Origin: Verrucomicrobiota bacterium
GTDB lineage: Bacteria > Verrucomicrobiota > Verrucomicrobiia > Chthoniobacterales > Terrimicrobiaceae
DNA length: 8,786 nt
Direction: 5' to 3'
Assembly: GCA_026398285.1 (NCBI GenBank)
Contig: JAPLTI010000106.1
Location: 1-8,786 of the forward strand
Shown here: positions 1-6,938 of the stretch, one piece after another
Layout of the letters: each line of letters opens with the position of its first letter
How positions within the stretch are numbered: the stretch's first letter is position 1
The notes under the pieces: model-generated
What the model was told of the DNA's origin: nothing
The model's input: the letters and a program-made list of their open reading frames with translations, nothing else
The model's database searches: none
Program-made: the position numbers and the translations under genes

Positions 1-292
1 CCGCAAAGTGCGCGAATTTGACATCCCTCTGAATGAAGCGCGATGTCGGCAAGGGCTGAGACGGCGCTGTGACGCCCTGACGAAAAAATGTGAGCTGGTA
101 GCCGAGTTCCTCTCCTCCCTTGGCCCGCAGGTTGCCGGTGAAATACCACCATTCGGTTTTGAAACCGGGATGACTGCCGTGATCAGAGGGAAATTGATAG
201 TCCCACCCCGGCAGCGCCACTCGCCAATCGGCATGTGCCTTCGACACGATGAGGAGCAAACACAGGAGGCGGAGCAGAGTTGGAAAATTCAT
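1..292 (-). CDS. Secreted AttH/CrtC-like lipocalin-fold protein (3' part lies outside the window)
   Basis: Reading the minus strand from an ATG at 292 gives an uninterrupted 97-codon frame that runs off the left edge. The N-terminus is a typical Sec signal peptide: short, with an Arg at residue 8, a Leu-rich core at about 5-16, and an AHA|D cleavage site after residue 21. The mature part carries PSDHG at 35-39 and the EWWYFTGNL motif at 47-55, the hallmark of the AttH/CrtC family (PF07143, COG5621, 'predicted secreted hydrolase'). Members have a double-lipocalin fold. Some act as carotenoid 1,2-hydratases, but most are uncharacterised and are often linked to LolCDE/AttEFG-like ABC transporters. 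The signal peptide argues for a periplasmic or outer-membrane location rather than carotenoid synthesis. The preceding codon is TTG and no strong Shine-Dalgarno is visible. The gene is divergent from the TPR gene. The family call is fairly secure; the function is not. Confidence 0.85.
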   Translation of the reverse strand, partial: MNFPTLLRLLCLLLIVSKAHADWRVALPGWDYQFPSDHGSHPGFKTEWWYFTGNLRAKGGEELGYQLTFFRQGVTAPSQPLPTSRFIQRDVKFAHFA

Positions 293-344
293 CAAGAGAG
301 ACGGGATACCATACGCTCGGCATAGCGCCTTCGTCGCCACCAAA

Positions 345-357
345 TCGCCTGAGGCGA
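345..357. repeat. Inverted repeat in the divergent leader region
   Basis: The 13-mer TCGCCTGAGGCGA has two perfect 6-bp arms around one central base. It sits in the roughly 107 bp gap between the AttH-like gene and the TPR gene. Its left half belongs to a 10-bp word (AATCGCCTGA, 343-352) that recurs at 1832-1841 upstream of the sugar transferase gene. It could be an operator or a short hairpin. No T-run follows, so it is not an intrinsic terminator. Confidence 0.45.
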
Positions 358-360
358 AGC

Positions 361-388
361 TTGAATAAACACGCCAAGACATTAGGAT
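361..388 (+). promoter_or_regulatory. Possible sigma70-type promoter for the TPR gene
   Basis: TTGAAT (361-366) and TAGGAT (383-388) are separated by 16 bp, and each matches four of six consensus positions. Transcription would begin around 395, leaving almost no leader before the ATG at 400. That implies a leaderless or very short-leader mRNA if this promoter and start are both right. The match is weak and is offered only as the best candidate in the gap. Confidence 0.22.
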
Positions 389-399
389 ACCTGCCTCCT

Positions 400-1785
400 A
401 TGGCCGTGAAGACAGAAAAAGACCTCCCCGAGTTCCACCGCGCAAACTGGCTGAAAGCCATGAGCGCGATGCAGCTCAAGAACTACGGCTACACGATCCA
501 GATTCTTCAGACGATTCTAAAGAGCTGTCCCGACTTCCTTGCCGGACGCCAACTCGCCCGCAAAGCCGCACTGGCAAAGACCGGCGGAAAGAAATCGCTT
601 TTCTCCACCGCCTCGTTCAGCGCGCTGAAAATCCAGGCTCAAATTAAAAAAGACCCTCTTGAGGCCATCGATGCCATTGAGAAATGCCTGGAAGCCGAGC
701 CTAACAATCCGCAACTCAACCAAACCCTCCGCGAAGCCGCTCTGGCTGCGAAACTGCCAGAAGTAGCCGCATTCGCCCTCGAGACAATTCTTGAGAGTTC
801 TCCCAAGGACACCAAAACCCTGCACGAACTCGCCAAGCACCAACTGCAATTCGGGGCACCTGACAAGGCAGTGGAACTCTACCAGCGCATCTTGGAGATC
901 ACCCCGAACGATATGGGTGCTATCAAGGGCATGAAAGACGCCTCCGCCTCCGCCTCGATGCAAAGCGGGGGCTGGGAAAAAGAGGAAACGACCTATCGCG
1001 ATCTCATCAAAAACAAAGAACAGGCCGTCGCCCTCGAGCAGCAATCCCGCGTGGTTCGTAGCGAAGAGATGATCGAGAACCTCCTCGCGGAACTCCATGC
1101 AAAAGCCGAAGCGGAGCCAGGAAACATCGACACTTCGCGTCGCATCGCCGAGCTGTATGAGCAAAAGGAGGATTGGGAAAATGCCGCCAGCTGGTTCACC
1201 TACGCAGCCGCTCTCTCGAACAACTCCGATATGGCCCTCGTGCGCAAGGCCTCCGATTTGCAGATCCGCCAGTTCGACATCGCCATTAGCGCCCGCGAGG
1301 ACTACATCGCCGCCAACCCTGGCACTCCGGAATCCGAGGCTTACGAAGCCGAACTCCCCAGCCTCCGCGCACAGCGGTCCGAACTCGCCCTGCAATTTGC
1401 CCGCACCCGGGTGGAGCAAAATCCGACAGACCTTCAATTCCGCTTCGAACTCGGCGAGCTTCTCACCGAGCATGAGCGTTGGCAGGACGCCATTCCTGAG
1501 CTTCAAAAAGCCAGGCAGAACCCCAATGTCCGCATGAAAGCCATGAGCCTGCTGGGCCAATGTTTCACAGCCCGAGGCATGCTCGACTTAGCGGCCAAGA
1601 CCCTCTCGGATGCGGTTTCCGAACTCTTGGTAATGGATCCCGTTAAGAAGGATGTGATCTACAATCTGGGTCTGGTCTACGAAAAGATGGACGACAAGGA
1701 AAAGTCCGTCGATTGCATGAAGCAAATTTACGAGGTGGACTATGGATACCGCGATGTCGCGGCGCGGGTGGAAGGCTCCTACTAA
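400..1785 (+). CDS. Cytoplasmic TPR-repeat protein
   Basis: This 461-residue protein has no signal peptide or membrane segment. It is built almost entirely of helix pairs typical of tetratricopeptide repeats. The clearest units are at about 86-102 (ending EAEPNN), 120-137, 152-170 (AVELYQRILEITPND), 241-275 (RRIAELYEQKEDWENAASWF), 343-372 (FRFELGELLTEHERWQDAI) and 417-447 (YNLGLVYEKMDDKEKS). A charged, probably coiled helical stretch lies at about 192-240. Such proteins act as scaffolds; no enzymatic motif is visible and the partner is unknown. The ATG at 400 was chosen because a TTG at 280, although preceded by AGGAGG (264-269), would lie inside the oppositely oriented signal-peptide gene. 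A TTG at 361 is another possibility. The gene is followed by a 126 bp gap before the sugar transferase, so it may be its own transcription unit. Confidence 0.8.
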   Translation: MAVKTEKDLPEFHRANWLKAMSAMQLKNYGYTIQILQTILKSCPDFLAGRQLARKAALAKTGGKKSLFSTASFSALKIQAQIKKDPLEAIDAIEKCLEAEPNNPQLNQTLREAALAAKLPEVAAFALETILESSPKDTKTLHELAKHQLQFGAPDKAVELYQRILEITPNDMGAIKGMKDASASASMQSGGWEKEETTYRDLIKNKEQAVALEQQSRVVRSEEMIENLLAELHAKAEAEPGNIDTSRRIAELYEQKEDWENAASWFTYAAALSNNSDMALVRKASDLQIRQFDIAISAREDYIAANPGTPESEAYEAELPSLRAQRSELALQFARTRVEQNPTDLQFRFELGELLTEHERWQDAIPELQKARQNPNVRMKAMSLLGQCFTARGMLDLAAKTLSDAVSELLVMDPVKKDVIYNLGLVYEKMDDKEKSVDCMKQIYEVDYGYRDVAARVEGSY

Positions 1786-1807
1786 GAGTTTATTTTTTCT
1801 TCGTTGG

Positions 1808-1850
1808 AATTGCGTGGTCTTAATGCAGGCCAATCGCCTGACAATTGCGT
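1808..1850. repeat. Direct repeat AATTGCGT, two copies 35 bp apart
   Basis: AATTGCGT occurs at 1808-1815 and 1843-1850 in the gap upstream of the sugar transferase. The spacing of 35 bp is a little over three helical turns. The second copy directly follows the shared word AATCGCCTGA (1832-1841). It may be a pair of regulator half-sites, but an 8-bp repeat in AT-richer intergenic DNA could be chance. Confidence 0.3.
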
Positions 1851-1870
1851 CTGAAATCTTTGTTTATAAG
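1838..1870 (+). promoter_or_regulatory. Possible promoter region of the exosortase module
   Basis: CTGACA (1838-1843) resembles a -35 box and TATAAG (1865-1870) a -10 box, each matching five of six positions. The 21-bp spacer is longer than the usual 16-18, so the pair may not work together. TATAAG with the TG at 1861-1862 is close to, but not exactly, an extended -10. This is the most promoter-like stretch in the 126 bp gap, and no terminator-like hairpin is visible after the preceding gene. Confidence 0.25.
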
Positions 1871-1911
1871 TAACAAGAAAAACTTTACGCGAGCCGAGAC
1901 AGGTTTTATGG

Positions 1912-3420
1912 TTGTCGACTATAAATTCCCCTCTGACTAAACGCATGGCCACACACTCCATGGAAGCAACCGACCAGGGTTCAGACCTCGTTTCGAAAAG
2001 GCCTGCCTCCCTGTTCCCGGCTGGTTTGAAGGTCGCTCGCGGTTCATTTCGCGAGAGGGCCGTCATGTTCGCACTCTTGATCCTTGATTGCTTATGTTGG
2101 GCAGGCATTTACATCGCGCTATCGGAGTTTTCTGGAGATTTTAACAAATACGGATGGGCCGAGGTGATTTTGCCAACGGCCATTTCGATTTTCTCGCTCA
2201 GCCTGATCGGCGCCTACAACCCCCGCTCGGAAATGAAATCGGTAGGCTACTCCAGCGAACACCTTATCGCGTGCCTGACGGCATTTCTGCTCTCCGCCTT
2301 CGCCGTCTATCTGATCGCCTCGTTCGGCGGGGTGGTCGCTTCGAGTCGTTCCATTTTCGGGTTCACCTTCTTGGCATTCAGCGCCATTTCGCTTTTCCAG
2401 CGCCGACTGCTCTATTCCTCCCGCCTGCTTCGCAGAAACCGCCGCCTGCTGGTCATCAGCGACACGGAGTCCGGCGAGCGGTTTTACAAAAACTATACGA
2501 TCAATGGCCAGAAACAGAACCTCCACTTCTTTGCTGCAGGGGATGCCGTGGTGGGAGCCAATGTCGCTGGTCCCGGAAGCCCGGTTTATTCGGCCTTGGC
2601 TGCTGATGTCTTAAAAAATCTCGAAGAGAATCCCGACACCGAGCACGAGGCGATCGTCATCGCCGCTCCGCCAGACCATCTGGATAACAACATCCTGACC
2701 TCTCTCGTTGCGGTGCATTTCCAAGAACTGCCTGTCTACACCATGCACTCGTTTTTCGAGGCCTACTGGCAAAAAATGCCACCCGACCTGCTGAGCCGCA
2801 CCTGGCCTCTAGACTCGGGGTTTCAGCTTGTGCAGCACTCTGCCTTTGCCTCGCTGAAGCGTGTTTTCGATATCATACTGGCGTCCTTCACGCTTCTTTT
2901 CATGTCGCCAGTCATGGCACTCGTCGCTTTGTTGATCAAATGGGAGGGGCGCGGACCTGTGATTTTCAGCCAGACGCGGGTAGGTCAGCATGGCGACCTC
3001 TTCACCCTTTATAAATTCCGCACGATGGAGGTCGGCAGTGAATTCAAAGGCCTCTACACCGTGCAAGGTGATCCGCGAGTGACCCGACTTGGCCACTGGC
3101 TGCGTATCTCGCGCTTGGACGAACTTCCCCAACTCTGGAATGTGCTGCGTGGTGAGATGAGCCTCATTGGACCGCGCGCCGAGTGGATCAAATGCGTCGA
3201 GCAATACGAAGAGGTCATCCCGTATTACCACTTCCGGCATCTGGTGCGACCAGGCATCACGGGCTGGGCACAGGTGAACTATTCCTACGGAGCCAGCATC
3301 AACGACACTCTCGAAAAGCTCATGTATGATCTGTATTACATCCGCCACTTCTCACTCGTGCTTGATGCGACCGTGATCCTCAAGACACTCCATGTCATGA
3401 TCTTCGGAAAAGGCCGCTAA
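1912..3420 (+). CDS. Polyprenyl-phosphate sugar phosphotransferase (exopolysaccharide priming)
   Basis: This 502-residue membrane enzyme is expected to transfer a sugar-1-phosphate from a nucleotide sugar to undecaprenyl phosphate, the first step of exopolysaccharide assembly. The N-terminal half has hydrophobic segments at about 50-70, 84-101, 118-137 and 146-162. A nucleotide-binding-like domain follows at about 177-275. The catalytic bacterial sugar-transferase domain (PF02397) is at about 313-498. It starts with KRVFDI (316-321) and a membrane helix (320-342), then FSQTRVG (352-358), YKFRTM (367-372), RLDELPQLWN with the expected DE pair (401-410), SLIGPR (417-422) and RPGITGWAQV (446-455). 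The architecture fits the EPS_sugtrans type (WcaJ/PssY-like). The sugar cannot be read from sequence. The proposed start is TTG, 8 nt after AGG (1901-1903); in-frame ATGs at 1945 and 1960 have no visible Shine-Dalgarno. The exosortase gene follows after 18 bp, so the two are probably co-transcribed. Confidence 0.92.
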   Translation: MSTINSPLTKRMATHSMEATDQGSDLVSKRPASLFPAGLKVARGSFRERAVMFALLILDCLCWAGIYIALSEFSGDFNKYGWAEVILPTAISIFSLSLIGAYNPRSEMKSVGYSSEHLIACLTAFLLSAFAVYLIASFGGVVASSRSIFGFTFLAFSAISLFQRRLLYSSRLLRRNRRLLVISDTESGERFYKNYTINGQKQNLHFFAAGDAVVGANVAGPGSPVYSALAADVLKNLEENPDTEHEAIVIAAPPDHLDNNILTSLVAVHFQELPVYTMHSFFEAYWQKMPPDLLSRTWPLDSGFQLVQHSAFASLKRVFDIILASFTLLFMSPVMALVALLIKWEGRGPVIFSQTRVGQHGDLFTLYKFRTMEVGSEFKGLYTVQGDPRVTRLGHWLRISRLDELPQLWNVLRGEMSLIGPRAEWIKCVEQYEEVIPYYHFRHLVRPGITGWAQVNYSYGASINDTLEKLMYDLYYIRHFSLVLDATVILKTLHVMIFGKGR

Positions 3421-3423
3421 AAC

Positions 3424-3429
3424 GGGGAG
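3424..3429 (+). promoter_or_regulatory. Ribosome binding site GGGGAG supporting the TTG start of the exosortase gene
   Basis: GGGGAG lies 9 nt upstream of the TTG at 3439. The alternative in-frame ATG at 3469 is preceded by a C-rich stretch without a Shine-Dalgarno. This favours the TTG start. Confidence 0.5.
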
Positions 3430-3438
3430 CCCATAGCC

Positions 3439-5028
3439 TTGGAAAATACCCCCCCGGCCCGCTTTGCAATGACCCGCCAAATCTGGGTGGCGTTGATCGC
3501 ACTGACCTCGGTCTGGTGGCTGTCGATCCGAATGCTCTGGACCGAATGGGAGATCGATCCGCAATACAGCTATGGATTTTTGGTCCCCATCTTGTGTGTG
3601 GCGCTCTTTCATCAGCGCTGGCGAGACCGCCCTTCAACCGGGGAATCCGGGAATCCCTTGCTGCTGGGCCTCGCAGCCCTACCGGCGCTTGGTTTTCTTT
3701 TGGCCGTGCAGCCATTTTTTGAAGCGAACCCGGAGTGGAGGATTCCCGGGATTCTTGGCGCGCTCTGCGCCGCACTGCTGACGCTCCTCCTTGTTTACTC
3801 TCTCGGGGGATTCGCCTGGGTGCGGCATTTTCTGTTTCCGGTCGCCTTCTTCCTGATCGCCATCCCATGGCCGCGCAACGCCGAGGAGGCGATCATGGGT
3901 TTCTTTATGGAGAAAAATGCCATGGCGGCTCTGGAGGTTCTCCACTGGACTGGTTATGAGGCCGTGCGGCGAGGACATCTCATCACCCTTCCCACAGGCA
4001 CGCTGGGCGTGGAGGAGGCATGCAGCGGAGTCCGCTCGCTCCAGAGCGGCATCATGGCCTCGCTCTTTTTTGGCGAAATTTTTCGCTTCAGCGGTTTTTT
4101 CCGCAGCGTTCTGGTCTCGATTTCCATCTTCGTCGCGGTTTTTGGAAATTTCCTGCGGGCCACGATTCTTTCAATCATTGCCTCCAACGAAGGAGTCGCT
4201 GCCGTCGAGAAATGGCACGATATCGCAGGGTATGCCATTCTGGTTTCGACACTCGGCACGCTCTGGTTGATCAGTCATTTTTACAACAGATTCCGCAGCA
4301 GGCAAAAAAACGCCGCGAGCGATCCAGTGGACTCGGAGGCGCCACTACTTATTTCCAAGCACCTCGTCGCGGTCTGTCTGTCCACAATTCTCCTCACAGT
4401 GACATCCCTCGCCGGCACCGAACTCTGGTATCGCTCCCATGAGGTAGGGACAAACTCCGAAAGCAATTGGGCACTCAAATCCGGCACTCCGGGAACCAAG
4501 CCGATTCCCATCTCCGAGCGCACCCGCCGTATTCTTTTTTTTCCAGAGGGATTCTCCGAGCGGTTTGCGGATTCCGCAGGGCGCGCGTGGCAGGTGTTTT
4601 ATCTTCGCTGGCCCGCAGGGCGAACGGCTATTCAAGCATTGAACATCCATGACCCCCGAACCTGTCTTGCCAGCATCGGCATGGTTCTTGAGAAGCAACT
4701 TCCCTCCCTCACGATCCAGGTGGGCAAGGAAAGCTTTCGCTTCCGCGTGTTTTTATTTCGCGATGCCGGAAGACCTGTTCTTGTTTTCCACTCCATCATT
4801 GCAGGAGGCGCTTCCGCAGAGCATAGTCCTGAGGCAAATGAAACGCTCAGTGGCGAAGAATATACACTGAAAGGACGCTGGAAGGTTGTGACAAAGGGAA
4901 TCCGAAATCGCGGGCAAACACTTTTAGAAGCCGCTGTCTGGAATACGACGGATGTGGCTACTGCGGCAAACACACTTGCCGGCTTCTTGGCACGCACCAT
5001 GGATGAGAATCGTTCAGAGAGCAAATGA
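3439..5028 (+). CDS. Exosortase fused to a C-terminal EpsI-type domain
   Basis: The 529-residue protein has two parts. Residues about 14-285 are a multi-spanning exosortase (PF09721 / EpsH family). It has the family motif PQYSYGFLVP at 41-50 and hydrophobic segments near 15-33, 44-57, 74-92, 103-122, 127-143, 205-235 and 263-281. The catalytic triad is placed as expected: Cys195 in EEACSGVRS, Arg240 in GNFLRA, and His260 in KWHDIAG. Another membrane helix (about 307-325) leads into a periplasmic EpsI-like domain (PF11984), about 327-520, with the characteristic NIHDPRTCL (His404, Cys409) and a later VFHSI. Exosortases are transpeptidase-like membrane enzymes that process proteins with PEP-CTERM-type C-terminal signals; EpsI is a companion that is separate in many species and fused in others. 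The start is TTG. The stop overlaps the next ATG (ATGA), implying translational coupling. The exosortase subtype and its substrate are not determinable here. Confidence 0.93.
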   Translation: MENTPPARFAMTRQIWVALIALTSVWWLSIRMLWTEWEIDPQYSYGFLVPILCVALFHQRWRDRPSTGESGNPLLLGLAALPALGFLLAVQPFFEANPEWRIPGILGALCAALLTLLLVYSLGGFAWVRHFLFPVAFFLIAIPWPRNAEEAIMGFFMEKNAMAALEVLHWTGYEAVRRGHLITLPTGTLGVEEACSGVRSLQSGIMASLFFGEIFRFSGFFRSVLVSISIFVAVFGNFLRATILSIIASNEGVAAVEKWHDIAGYAILVSTLGTLWLISHFYNRFRSRQKNAASDPVDSEAPLLISKHLVAVCLSTILLTVTSLAGTELWYRSHEVGTNSESNWALKSGTPGTKPIPISERTRRILFFPEGFSERFADSAGRAWQVFYLRWPAGRTAIQALNIHDPRTCLASIGMVLEKQLPSLTIQVGKESFRFRVFLFRDAGRPVLVFHSIIAGGASAEHSPEANETLSGEEYTLKGRWKVVTKGIRNRGQTLLEAAVWNTTDVATAANTLAGFLARTMDENRSESK

Positions 5029-6902
5029 GCGACTCGATGGCGAAAATCACCAAGCCGCGCGCCGCTGCGAAGAATGCGAAAGCACCCCCTCGCAAAAAAA
5101 AGCAAACCAAGGAAGAAGACGATCCATCGCTCACCTCCTCTCCAGCCCCAGTCGCACCGGTTCCTATCGAGCTTCCGGACTATGAGGTTGAGCCACATGG
5201 ACACAACCCTCGCCGACACTTCCTGCGGGAACTGGCTGGAGACATCCGCGCGCGCATTGTTCTGGCTCTACTCATTTCAGGCCTGATCCTTTGGGTCGCA
5301 GTTCCCCCAGCTTATCATCGCCTCAAAGTCTGGCGGGCTATGAAATTTTTAGCGCAGTCGGAGATCGCAGCCAACGAAGGCAATGTTCCGAAATCTATAA
5401 GTCTGATGCGCCGGGCTATTCTCATGGTGCCGAATGAGGAGGCAGTCTTCCGCAAAGTCCGCCTCTTCAACGCCTCGCTCGGCGACCCGAACTCGCTGAA
5501 TGCCCTTCAACGCCTCATGCTGGAAAAGCAGGCTTCTCCACAGGAACTCCTCACACTGGCCGAACAGGCCCTCAAGGCCGATAACCCCGTCATCGCAAAG
5601 GCCTCGCTGGATCAACTCCAAGACGATCACTCGGCCCGAAAAATCATCATTCAGATGCGCCTTTTAGAGAAAGAGGGGAACCTCAGAGAGGCTCTCGATT
5701 TGGCAAAAAAAGAACTCCCGACCCTCACGTCGGATGATGGCGAGAAACTTCTACTGGCGACCGCCGAGATGACCCTCAAGTCAGATGTCACAGCAAGCCG
5801 TCAAATCCTCCTTCAGCTTGTGGATAAAAATTCCGCCATTGGCATCTCTGCACTTCGTCTAATGGGAGCCCAAATTCTCGTGCAGCGCGCAACCGAATCC
5901 CTGCAGGCTGACAAAGTCGCGGACAAGCTCTTGGCGCATCCGCTGCACACTCCAGACGATGCCTTGCTGGCCTTGGATTTGCGGATAATGCAGAGCCCCT
6001 CCACCAAGCCTGCACTTCTCGCTCAAACCATGTCGGAGCGCACTTCTGGCGCCCCGGACGACGCACTCGCTTTTGCCCGCTGGCTCAATCGCAGGCTGCA
6101 CTACAAGGAGTCCGTCGATTTCATCGGCCGTGAACGCGCCGCTTCAAATCCTGATTGGCTTCTCCTATACCTTGACGCCCTCGCAGGCCTGGAGCGCTGG
6201 AATGATATTTTTACCATGCTCGATGCCGATACGATCATCGGTCTCTCGGATAGCATCCGCCTGCTTTTCCTGGCAAGGGCTGCAGAAAAATCCGGCGAGA
6301 GCGAGAGTGCTGAGGAAAGCTGGCGCGAAATGCAACTCGGCCTCGCCTATGAGAAACCGGAGGTTGTTTCCTTCATAGCCGCCTATGCCCTGCGCATCGG
6401 TGAGCGCGAACAGGCGACCAAAGCTTACACCGCCCTCTCCCACCGCAAGGAAACAGCGCTGGAGGGATACCTGGGCCTGATCCGCTGTTGGCCACAAAAC
6501 ACCTCGGCAGCAGAACTCTTGCCGCTTTATGAGGAATTCACCGAATCATTCCCCATGCTGGCTGAAGCTCGCAGTGACCAGACTTATCTGAAACTTCTCA
6601 CGAACGACAAACCTGCGACCACTGCCGCTATTGCGAAGGAGTTTTACGATAACACGCCGCACTCCCTCGCCTCGTTGAGCATAGCCGCGCTGGGGATGCT
6701 GAAAACCGGCAACCCTGCCGCAGCTGATGCACTCTACGAGGGCAAGACCATTTCATGGCTTTCAGCGCCCACTGCCTGGAGAACCGTTCGCGCCGCCGTG
6801 CTTTATGGCATCGGAAAAAAGAAGGAAGCCGATGAACTCTCGAGGACGATCAACAAAAGCCAACTCCGCCCGGAGGAGCGCGCGCTCCTGCCTGAAAGCT
6901 AG
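5025..6902 (+). CDS. Membrane-anchored TPR protein of the exosortase module
   Basis: This 625-residue protein has a Lys/Arg- and Pro-rich N-terminal tail (about 1-75), one strong membrane helix at about 77-95 (IVLALLISGLILWVAV), and a long helical-repeat region to the end. The basic tail before the helix predicts cytoplasmic N-terminus and periplasmic C-terminus. Repeat units of TPR type are recognisable, for example about 106-140 (QSEIAANEGNVPKSISLMRRA) and 176-230, and recur through the protein. No catalytic motif was seen. The first codon overlaps the exosortase stop, so the two products are probably made together and may form a complex at the membrane. A TPR protein is also part of other PEP-CTERM/exosortase loci (PrsT), but I see no specific reason to equate them. 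An alternative start at Met5 (5037) cannot be excluded. The gene ends in TAG, and the following regulator gene lies in the same frame. Confidence 0.85.
   Translation: MSDSMAKITKPRAAAKNAKAPPRKKKQTKEEDDPSLTSSPAPVAPVPIELPDYEVEPHGHNPRRHFLRELAGDIRARIVLALLISGLILWVAVPPAYHRLKVWRAMKFLAQSEIAANEGNVPKSISLMRRAILMVPNEEAVFRKVRLFNASLGDPNSLNALQRLMLEKQASPQELLTLAEQALKADNPVIAKASLDQLQDDHSARKIIIQMRLLEKEGNLREALDLAKKELPTLTSDDGEKLLLATAEMTLKSDVTASRQILLQLVDKNSAIGISALRLMGAQILVQRATESLQADKVADKLLAHPLHTPDDALLALDLRIMQSPSTKPALLAQTMSERTSGAPDDALAFARWLNRRLHYKESVDFIGRERAASNPDWLLLYLDALAGLERWNDIFTMLDADTIIGLSDSIRLLFLARAAEKSGESESAEESWREMQLGLAYEKPEVVSFIAAYALRIGEREQATKAYTALSHRKETALEGYLGLIRCWPQNTSAAELLPLYEEFTESFPMLAEARSDQTYLKLLTNDKPATTAAIAKEFYDNTPHSLASLSIAALGMLKTGNPAAADALYEGKTISWLSAPTAWRTVRAAVLYGIGKKKEADELSRTINKSQLRPEERALLPES
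6874..6889. repeat. Perfect 16-bp palindrome near the end of the TPR gene
   Basis: AGGAGCGCGCGCTCCT is fully self-complementary. It lies inside the last codons of the TPR gene (encoding EERALL) and about 50 bp before the regulator ATG. In RNA it could form a 6-bp stem with a GCGC loop. It has no trailing T-run, so it is not a classical terminator. It could be an operator for the adjacent winged-helix protein, or a by-product of GC-rich codons. Confidence 0.4.
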
Positions 6903-6938
6903 CCATTTTCCCGGGCAAGACGCGCAACTGCTCACCTC

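Noticed and set aside
8..325. 105-codon open frame on the plus strand at the left edge
   Set aside because: The minus strand here encodes a signal peptide and an EWWYFTG motif; the plus frame has no recognisable features.
183..479. 98-codon minus-strand frame across the divergent gap
   Set aside because: It overlaps the AttH-like signal peptide in another frame and runs into the TPR gene; no protein features.
939..957. Triplicated CCTCCG-like repeat in the first TPR gene
   Set aside because: Short and encodes an Ala-Ser alternation (residues 181-186); a simple low-complexity linker.
517..1560. 347-codon open frame on the minus strand opposite the first TPR gene
   Set aside because: Its translation is low-complexity and family-less, and the plus strand encodes a clear TPR protein. 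Long antisense frames are common in GC-rich genes.
1786..1806. T-rich stretch after the first TPR gene as an intrinsic terminator
   Set aside because: There is a T-run but no convincing GC-rich hairpin before it.
1786..1911. Sigma54 (-24/-12) promoter, as in some PEP-CTERM systems with PrsK/PrsR
   Set aside because: No GG and GC elements with the required spacing were found in the gap.
1908..1940. ATG just before the sugar transferase start, giving a 10-codon peptide that overlaps it
   Set aside because: Possible leader peptide, but there is no ribosome site at proper spacing, no codon bias or attenuator hairpin.
2809..3348. 179-codon minus-strand frame opposite the sugar transferase
   Set aside because: Lies across the conserved catalytic domain on the plus strand; shadow.
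4632..5219. 195-codon minus-strand frame across the exosortase/TPR junction
   Set aside because: Contains no recognisable domain and covers two genes with strong family or coupling evidence on the plus strand.
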